From assembly GCA_023417315.1 (NCBI GenBank), contig JAEZFW010000066.1:40317-104316 (forward strand): a stretch of DNA of 64,000 nt, read 5' to 3'. Both the position numbers and the translations under genes were made by a program. Of the stretch, positions 58,110-64,000 are shown piece after piece. Each line of letters starts with the position of its first letter. The stretch's first letter is position 1. Below the pieces are notes generated by a model. It was not told where the DNA came from and did no database searches. It saw only the letters and a list, made by a program, of their open reading frames with translations. This DNA comes from Pseudomonadota bacterium. GTDB lineage: Bacteria > Pseudomonadota > Gammaproteobacteria > Steroidobacterales > Steroidobacteraceae.

Positions 58110-59342
58110 TCAGCGAAACAGGCGCGAGGCGAGCTCACGCAAATTGCGTCGCTCGGTTAACCATTCGTGCCCAGTACCTTGCGATTCGTAGTACACGTGC
58201 TCGATACCGAGCTTCTTGAGGGAACGGTGAAAGCCGCGAACACCCGTGAGGATTCGTTCCGGTTCCTCCGTCCCCAATCCGATGAAGATCAGGCGCATCT
58301 TCGCGTTGAACGCTTGCGGATCGGCGAGTAGTCCGCCGAAATAGCGCTTTACGTCGATCGAGCCGTCCCCGAATCCGCCGCCCGCGCCGCTCAAACCGCC
58401 GATCGCAGAGAACGTGTCGGTATGACGCAGGCCGATCATGAAAGACTGCATGCCGCCCATCGAAAAGCCGGCAATGGCTCGATGGTCGCGATGCGGGAGC
58501 GTGCGATAGCTCGCGTCGACGTAAGGGATCAAGTCCTGCAGCACGACCTCTTCGAATGCGCTGAACATTCGGATGAACTCAGGAGGGAAGGGCTCGGGCG
58601 GCGGATCACCCGGCTTGGGATTGAAGAGTCCACGCGGTGGGCGGAGCGGAACTTGGTCCTCACCGGGACGGCGTGCATAGCCCTGATCCATCACCACCAG
58701 CATCGGCTTCGCTTTCCCGGCAGCGATTAAGTTGTCCATGATGTGATTGACACGTCCCTGAATCACCCATGCGCGTTCGTCCTCGCCGCCGCCGTGCTGC
58801 AGATAAAGGACTGGGTATCGCCGATCGGGACTATGGTCGTAGCCGGGGGGTGCATAGACAAAGAAGCGCCGCCAGCCCCCAGTGACTTTCGAGTAATACC
58901 AACGCTCCCGCACATCGCCATGCGGTACGACTTGCGGCGCATAGTACTCACCTTCATCGCCTGGCTCTGGAATCTCGATACCGCTCGTCGGCTTACCGGT
59001 ACCGAAGAAGGTCTCGCTCGCCGGATCATTGACCTGCACGTCATCGATCACGAGCCAGTAGTAGCGGAAGCCGGGCACCTGCGGATCAGTCGTCGCTGTC
59101 CATGACCCATCCGGTGCGCGCGAGGCAGGGTAATCCTTATCCACGCGAAACGTCACGCTGTTCGCTTTGGGGGCTTCGACTCGAAACACCACCCGTCTGT
59201 CGGGGAGGATGCGCGGATACTCCGCACCTCGCACGTTGGTCGACGCTGGGAGGCCTGGAAGCGCATCGCTCGCGTGCACGATCGGCGCTCCCAAGAGGAG
59301 GATGCAAAGACATGCACAATGCCTGATAGCACGATTCGTCAT
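58110..59342 (-). CDS. Exported esterase with N-terminal E-set domain (CE1/Fes-like)
   Basis: Exported esterase of 410 residues from ATG 59342. The signal peptide is HCACLCILLLGAPIVHASDA. An N-terminal immunoglobulin-like E-set/CBM48 domain (about 35-130; VVFRVEAPKANSVTFRVDKD, FRYYWLVIDDVQVNDP) precedes an esterase-D fold domain. RRYPVLYLQHGGGEDERAW and the nucleophile in AIAGFSMGGMQSFMIG are clear; the His is in ESQGTGHEWLTERRNL. This layout is common in feruloyl esterases of carbohydrate-esterase family 1. Its promoter probably lies in 59343-59693, where a GntR-like site is present. Confidence 0.87.
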   Translation of the reverse strand: MTNRAIRHCACLCILLLGAPIVHASDALPGLPASTNVRGAEYPRILPDRRVVFRVEAPKANSVTFRVDKDYPASRAPDGSWTATTDPQVPGFRYYWLVIDDVQVNDPASETFFGTGKPTSGIEIPEPGDEGEYYAPQVVPHGDVRERWYYSKVTGGWRRFFVYAPPGYDHSPDRRYPVLYLQHGGGEDERAWVIQGRVNHIMDNLIAAGKAKPMLVVMDQGYARRPGEDQVPLRPPRGLFNPKPGDPPPEPFPPEFIRMFSAFEEVVLQDLIPYVDASYRTLPHRDHRAIAGFSMGGMQSFMIGLRHTDTFSAIGGLSGAGGGFGDGSIDVKRYFGGLLADPQAFNAKMRLIFIGLGTEEPERILTGVRGFHRSLKKLGIEHVYYESQGTGHEWLTERRNLRELASRLFR

Positions 59343-59693
59343 TGAGCCTGCGGCGAAGCCTGATCTCTCTGGTGTCGGTATCTCTGGTGCCGTGATGGCG
59401 GAGCAGGTCCCTTGATCTTCTCGGGCCGGCTCCATACGCCTGGCCCATTTGTCAGACAATTGCTCACAGCGTCAACCCGAAAAGTGTCAAGACTCTCAGC
59501 AAGTCCGGCGCGATGTCGTGATCGAAGATGCGGCTTTATTAGCGATGCAAACGCAACCAGTAGGATCGACGGATATCGGTCCGCGCTGCGGGGCAAGTGC
59601 CGCCCTGATTGGTGAGTGAGTTTGATCGCAGACTGCTGAATATGATCGATGATCGATGACGACGTAGCAGCCTCCGTGAATGCTAGCTCGCTC
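59343..59693. other. Intergenic region upstream of the esterase gene
   Basis: No convincing gene in these 351 bases. It holds TCTCTGGTG twice, the palindrome TTGTCAGACAA (59449-59459) and a short tandem GATCGATGATCGATGA. It must contain the promoter of the minus-strand esterase gene; no clear promoter elements are seen. Confidence 0.5.
59449..59459. promoter_or_regulatory. GntR/FCD-type operator candidate
   Basis: TTGTCAGACAA is a perfect 5-bp-arm palindrome around one base and fits the TNGTNNNACNA pattern known for FCD-type GntR regulators such as LldR. It lies about 107 bases before the esterase start. An FCD-type regulator is encoded next door at 59694-60503. Confidence 0.45.
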
Positions 59694-60503
59694 TCATATC
59701 CTGCTCGATCTCGTGACTCGATCGCGCGTGTTGATCGCGCGCCGGCGCTTGCCGCCTGAAGACGTCTTTGCTCTCGCCCGTGCCCGGTTGACGATGCGAG
59801 CCTGTCCCATGTCGATCACGCGCAACATTGCGGCGCTTGCAGCCGCTGGGTCGCGAGCCTCGATTCCATCGGCGACTGCATCATGCGCTTTGGCTGTCTC
59901 GGCGAGATCGGCGCCTGCTAGAGGGACGTTCTCCTGGAAAGAGGCCACCAGCGCCGCCTCGATCACGGCGGCCATCGAACGCATCAGAGGGTTGCCGGAG
60001 GCCACACCGATGATGAGGTGAAACTCGAGATCGGCTCTCGCGAAACTCTGCGGATTCTCGCCGCATTGGGCCATTCTCCGCACGCAATCTCGCAGGCGCG
60101 CGATCTCCGCGCGGGATCCCCGCTGAGCGGCCAGCGCTGCCGCGGCAGGTTCTACGGCGCGCCGGATCTCCGTGAGGGAGCGCCGCAACTGCGCATCCAT
60201 GCCCATTTCTGCGGACCACGCTAGCAACTCGGCGTCGAAGAAGTTCCAGTTGGAGGAGTTCAGCACACGCGTGCCGACGCGCGTCTTGAGCACGACCAAG
60301 CCCTTGGCCGCCAACGTCTTCATCGCCTCGCGCAACACGGTTCGCGAGGCGGCAAACCGAGACAGCAGCTCAGCTTCCGACGGCAGATTTGCCCCAGGAG
60401 CATGCATCCCCGCGAGTATTTCTCGGCCGAGCGTACGCGCGATGGTGTCGTGCTTCGATCGCGATCTGGCGAGGTACGCAGGTTGGAAATGATCGAGCGG
60501 CAT
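59694..60503 (-). CDS. GntR-family regulator with FCD domain
   Basis: Transcription regulator of 269 residues; ATG 60503 has GAGGGAG upstream. The winged helix contains LGREILAGMHAPGANLPSEA, ELLSRFAASRTVLREAMKTL and VVLKTRVGTRVL. The C-terminal FCD ligand domain has LTEIRRAVEPAAAALAAQRG, ARADLEFHLIIGVASGNPLM and AKAHDAVADGIEARDPAAA, including the metal-binding Asp and His. FCD regulators usually sense organic acids or sugar acids. The gene is divergent from the last receptor and upstream of two esterase genes on its own strand, all possible targets. Confidence 0.92.
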   Translation of the reverse strand: MPLDHFQPAYLARSRSKHDTIARTLGREILAGMHAPGANLPSEAELLSRFAASRTVLREAMKTLAAKGLVVLKTRVGTRVLNSSNWNFFDAELLAWSAEMGMDAQLRRSLTEIRRAVEPAAAALAAQRGSRAEIARLRDCVRRMAQCGENPQSFARADLEFHLIIGVASGNPLMRSMAAVIEAALVASFQENVPLAGADLAETAKAHDAVADGIEARDPAAASAAMLRVIDMGQARIVNRARARAKTSSGGKRRRAINTRDRVTRSSRI

Positions 60504-60971
60504 CAGGCTCCCTCAGGAGGCGTTGACAGCGATGTCGGTGGTAGTCGGCCGTGGATGATACACGGGCTGCCACGTTTAACCGGCGGATGTCATACAAGTT
60601 GGACCGCCTGGTTGACCAGTCATCCGGTCCTACCGATATCAAAAGTGCATCCGTTTCATATACGAGATCGATATTGTATTTACAAAATCACGCTACTAAA
60701 GTCCATTCGTAATACTTTTGGCTATTCGTAATTCTATTTGGCCTTGCAGCAAGCAGCGGCGACAGGGGGATGATGAGGCCGATGATGGTAACGCGCGTGC
60801 CTGTCGTGCACGTGCGTCCACTGCAATGATTGATCGCTGCGCTGAGTTGCTGGCGCGACTGCTGCTTCGAAGGCTGCGCAAGCACACAGGTTTGCGCGAG
60901 CAAGGCTGCATCGCAGAAAGATCTCCATTCGGATGACACAGACGAGATCGAATAACACGAGGAGGCACACG
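60504..60971. promoter_or_regulatory. Long divergent regulatory region before the last receptor
   Basis: 468 bases without a convincing gene. A nested inverted repeat lies at 60601-60630 (outer GGACCG/CGGTCC, inner CTGGTTGACCAG at 60608-60619, a TGGT-N2-ACCA form seen in GntR sites). Next comes an AT-rich stretch (about 60650-60740) with ATTCGTAAT repeated at 60705 and 60724, 19 bases apart. These suggest regulator binding. The stretch 60740-60957 shows nothing I can name. Confidence 0.4.
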
Positions 60972-63962
60972 ATGACGATCGATACACAACGCCTGAGGGG
61001 GGTCTCGCGCGCGGTTCTATTCTCCGCAACCTCAGTGGTTAGCGGGCTTGCATCTGCTCAAAGCACGCCTTCGGATGCCGCGGACGAGAGGAGCGTCGAA
61101 GAGGTAGTGGTCACCGGCACCAGCATCAGAGGCACCGCGCCGGTCGGCTCCAACCTGGTTTCAGTCGGCGTCGTTGATCTCGAGAAATCGCAAGCAATCA
61201 ACCTTTCGGCGCTGGTCAATACGATTCCGGCGCTCAGCACGAACGGAACGCTCGCACAGGGCGAGAACTTGTGGTCCTTCTACTCGCCGCAGATTCACCA
61301 GCTCGGCGGCTCGTCTTCGAACACGACGTTGGTGCTCATCGACGGCATGCGCATGCCCGGCGGCGGCGCACAGTTCAACCAGACCGACCCGAACATCATC
61401 CCGACGTCAGCCCTGGAGCGCGTCGACGTGCTGGCAGACGGCGCATCCTCCGTGTACGGCTCTGATGCGGTGGCGGGCGTGGTCAACTTCGTCACCCGTC
61501 GAACCTTCGACGGCGCCGAGGTGAATACCGCCTACGGCTTCGCAGATGACTACACCACGTTCGATCTGAACGGCATCTGGGGCACGACGTGGGACACGGG
61601 CGGCGTCTACATCGCAACCCAGTACAGCGAGGCCTCTCAACTCTTCGTGAAGGATCGCGATTGGGCGAGCCGGGGCGATTACCGTCCGCAAGGCGGCTCG
61701 AACACGAACGGCTTCACTTGTAACCCGGCGACGATGCGTGTCACAGGCGTGAACAGCGGCACCGCTCCGGGCAGCGGGTTGGTGTTCCTGTCGCCTGACT
61801 CGATCGACCCAGTTGCCAACAACGCCGCTCAGAACGGCGTGTGCAACACCTCGATCTACAACTCCTTCATTCCGGAGCAGAATCGACTGAACGGCGTGAT
61901 CAGAGTCGTCAACGATTTCACGCCGGACCTTTCCGTATCTGCATCGCTCGTCTACAACCGTAACAAGACGGACAGCAAATCCGGGCCGGGTCAGCTCAAC
62001 AACGCAACGGTCTTCGGAGCAGGCGCCGGCGTAGCGGGACAACAAAACCCGTTCTTCACCGCGCCCGCGGGTGCGCCAGAAGCGAACCGGGGCATCATCA
62101 GTTGGCTCGCGCTGCGAGACGATGAACAGTACGGCCACACGGAGTCTCAGCAGGATGTTATCTATGGCAATCTCGTCATCGACTACGACATCAACGATAA
62201 CTGGTCGCTGACCTTCGCCGATTCTTTCGGCTGGAACCGCTCCTCGCTCGATGGTTTCAACCAGTTCTGTGCCGCGTGCGCCACGCTGGCACTCAACGGA
62301 ACGACTCAGTCGAGCGGCAGCACGACAGCATCGAGCATCCCGGGCCAGAATGTCGTGGTGTTGCAGCTCCCGCTCACGACGGCCAACGCACTCGATGTCT
62401 GGAGCGCCGGATCTGCCAGCCGGACCAATCCGCTGGTGCTGGAGTCGCTCTACACGAACAATACGCAGAACAACAACTACAACACCTTCAATCAGGCGCG
62501 GCTCGCTGTACAAGGCGCGCTGTTCGATCTACCAGCCGGCCCAGTGCGGCTCGCCTTTGGCGTGGAGCATACGTGGCTGGATCAGCAGCAGAAGTTGAGC
62601 GCGCCGAACAACACGGGCTTCACGACGACGGGTTCGGGTTATCGCGTGTTCAACTATGACCGCGAGGTCGTATCAGCCTTCGCCGAGACCATCGTGCCGC
62701 TCGTCGCGCCCGAGTGGGAAATCCCGTTGGTGCATCAGATCGACGTCACCGTCGCTGCGCGTTACGATGATTTCTCCGACGTAGGTGACACGACCAACCC
62801 CAAGTACGGCATCAACTGGGACATCATCGAGGGCCTCCGCCTCCGCGCGAACTATGCTGAGTCGTTCGTGGCGCCTCCGATTGCCGTGATGGGCGATCCT
62901 TCGCAAGGGTTTCTGTATGCATCGGGAAGCGTGACGCCAACCGGTTCGATCAACGTTCCCGTCGCGCATTACCCCGAAGTCGTGCAAGTGCCCGGCGCAG
63001 TCGAGGCGAATACCTCGAATCCGTGTACGGCCAGCTCCGCGGTTTGCACCATTGCGCAAAGCGGCGAGGCGATGCGCCGTCAGCTCGGTGGCGGTTACTC
63101 ACAGATGGGCCCGCAATTCGGTGAAAGCTATTCGATCGGCGTGGACTTCATACCGTCGTGGTTGCCTGGCTTCGTCAGTGCCGTCACGTTCTTCCACAAC
63201 GACTTCACGGGTGGCGTGAACTCACCCTCACCGGCATCCATCACTGCTGCGGGCTCGGATCTGCTCACGATCTGCCCCACTGGATGCACGCAAGCCCAGA
63301 TCCTTGAGTTCGCAAACGTGGCCAATGGCGCAACGATCGGCGGCTCGATCCCGCCGACCGTGTACTACCTGATCGATCAGAGCACCCGTAACTGGCTCAA
63401 CCTGTCGATCGAAGGTTACGACGCGCAGTTCGACTATCGCTTCGACGTTGGCGACCGGGTGCAAGCTCGGTTCGGCGCCAGCGGAACCTACTTCACGAAG
63501 TTCGACCAGAACTTCGGCCCGAACCCGGTTTTCTCGGTGTTGAACACTTCCGGCTTCAACGGCGTGTTCTCATCGATCGAGTTCAAGGCTCGCGCATGGG
63601 TAGGATTCGACCTGGGCAATTTCTCGGCCGATCTCTTCTGGAACCACATCGGCGATTACAGGAACTGGGGCGGAAGCACCGTGACACCGCTCACCCGGGA
63701 TGCCAACGGCAACCCGAACGGCGGCGGCGATACAGTCGATGCGACGAACACGTTCGATTTGCACTTAGCACAGAAGTTCTCGTTCGGCGACACGTTCGAG
63801 AACGTCACGCTCTCGCTCGATATCCGCAACATCGCCGATGATGATCCGCCGTTCTTCAACGGCAATCAGGGCGGATTCATGGGTGGGGCGTGGGGTTACG
63901 ACAACTTCGCTGCCAACCCGGTCGGGCGCCTCATTACATTGGGGCTGCGCACCAGCTTCTGA
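60972..63962 (+). CDS. TonB-dependent receptor, very large (VTGTSIRG subclass)
   Basis: Outer-membrane receptor of 996 residues. ATG 60972 is chosen for the CGAGGAGG six bases upstream; an in-frame ATG at 60933 lacks one. The signal peptide ends SGLASAQS. The TonB box is VEEVVVTGTSIRGTAPVGSN. The plug has SSSNTTLVLIDGMRMPGGGA, PTSALERVDVLADGASSVYG and SDAVAGVVNFV. The barrel ends ITLGLRTSF. Extracellular loops hold cysteine pairs (CNPATM, CNTS, FCAACATL, CPTGC). It is about 100 residues longer than its relatives here. The FCD regulator upstream may control it. Confidence 0.94.
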   Translation: MTIDTQRLRGVSRAVLFSATSVVSGLASAQSTPSDAADERSVEEVVVTGTSIRGTAPVGSNLVSVGVVDLEKSQAINLSALVNTIPALSTNGTLAQGENLWSFYSPQIHQLGGSSSNTTLVLIDGMRMPGGGAQFNQTDPNIIPTSALERVDVLADGASSVYGSDAVAGVVNFVTRRTFDGAEVNTAYGFADDYTTFDLNGIWGTTWDTGGVYIATQYSEASQLFVKDRDWASRGDYRPQGGSNTNGFTCNPATMRVTGVNSGTAPGSGLVFLSPDSIDPVANNAAQNGVCNTSIYNSFIPEQNRLNGVIRVVNDFTPDLSVSASLVYNRNKTDSKSGPGQLNNATVFGAGAGVAGQQNPFFTAPAGAPEANRGIISWLALRDDEQYGHTESQQDVIYGNLVIDYDINDNWSLTFADSFGWNRSSLDGFNQFCAACATLALNGTTQSSGSTTASSIPGQNVVVLQLPLTTANALDVWSAGSASRTNPLVLESLYTNNTQNNNYNTFNQARLAVQGALFDLPAGPVRLAFGVEHTWLDQQQKLSAPNNTGFTTTGSGYRVFNYDREVVSAFAETIVPLVAPEWEIPLVHQIDVTVAARYDDFSDVGDTTNPKYGINWDIIEGLRLRANYAESFVAPPIAVMGDPSQGFLYASGSVTPTGSINVPVAHYPEVVQVPGAVEANTSNPCTASSAVCTIAQSGEAMRRQLGGGYSQMGPQFGESYSIGVDFIPSWLPGFVSAVTFFHNDFTGGVNSPSPASITAAGSDLLTICPTGCTQAQILEFANVANGATIGGSIPPTVYYLIDQSTRNWLNLSIEGYDAQFDYRFDVGDRVQARFGASGTYFTKFDQNFGPNPVFSVLNTSGFNGVFSSIEFKARAWVGFDLGNFSADLFWNHIGDYRNWGGSTVTPLTRDANGNPNGGGDTVDATNTFDLHLAQKFSFGDTFENVTLSLDIRNIADDDPPFFNGNQGGFMGGAWGYDNFAANPVGRLITLGLRTSF

Positions 63963-63980
63963 TCCACCGCCCGCAAGTCT

Positions 63981-64000
63981 GCCCCGCCTCTGTGCGGGGC
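63981..64000 (+). terminator. Hairpin after the last receptor, at the window edge
   Basis: GCCCCGC (63981-63987), loop CTCTGT, GCGGGGC (63994-64000): a perfect 7-bp GC stem 18 bases after the stop codon. Whether a T run follows cannot be seen. Confidence 0.6.

Noticed and set aside
60718..60936. 72-codon plus-strand frame in the long intergenic region
   Set aside because: Arg/Ala-rich, no ribosome-binding site, no recognisable family.
1..64000. tRNA, rRNA, CRISPR, insertion sequence, phage or integrase genes
   Set aside because: Looked for by eye on both strands; no T-loop-like sequence, repeat-spacer array, transposase or terminal inverted repeats stood out. A covariance-model scan would settle small RNAs.

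Overview
The window is a GC-rich stretch of proteobacterial chromosome, almost entirely coding, built around catabolism of plant-derived aromatic acids and their esters. Six TonB-dependent receptors, TRAP and MFS transporters, a FecI/FecR pair and the protocatechuate 4,5-cleavage route fit a free-living Gram-negative degrader. A sphingomonad or a Steroidobacteraceae-like gammaproteobacterium are the two groups I would check first; the sequence alone does not settle it. I see no tRNA, rRNA, CRISPR array, insertion sequence or prophage gene.

Layout. 1-5326: a FecI-type sigma factor and FecR with two receptors, one divergent with an STN signalling domain and one downstream without it. 5416-9415 (minus): a receptor followed by a LysR regulator with two helix-turn-helix domains. 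9644-17088 (plus): secreted tannase/feruloyl-esterase-like enzyme, CapA-like protein, a second exported hydrolase, MFS transporter and MmgE/PrpD protein, with starts overlapping preceding stops. 17177-24957 (plus): the full set of genes from protocatechuate to pyruvate plus oxaloacetate (ligK, galD/ligU-type, ligJ, ligI, ligA, ligB, ligC) with two extra oxidoreductases. 24965-27185: an AraC regulator divergent from pobA (4-hydroxybenzoate 3-hydroxylase). 27364-33519 (plus): an aromatic-acid transporter, a fused enoyl-CoA hydratase/3-hydroxyacyl-CoA dehydrogenase, a CouO-like amidohydrolase and a feruloyl/coumaroyl-CoA synthetase. Together these could convert p-coumarate to 4-hydroxybenzoate by beta-oxidative deacetylation and feed pobA and the lig genes.

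33532-47713 (minus) is the most unusual region: ten tightly packed genes for a TonB receptor, an exported CocE-type hydrolase, a second CapA-like protein, a complete TRAP transporter, two subunits of the 2-hydroxyacyl-CoA dehydratase/benzoyl-CoA reductase superfamily, a fused double class III CoA-transferase and a single class III CoA-transferase. No ATP-dependent activator for the dehydratase is in the window. This looks like a dedicated system that captures, hydrolyses, imports and CoA-activates an unknown acid.

47826-63962 holds an MFS transporter, a diheme cytochrome c with an OmpA-like partner, another receptor, MarR, a P450, a LysR, two exported esterases, a GntR/FCD regulator and a last large receptor followed by a hairpin at the window edge. 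The recurring pairing of receptor, exported hydrolase, importer and CoA or ring-cleavage enzymes suggests several loci for uptake of ester-linked aromatics. Specific substrates are inference.
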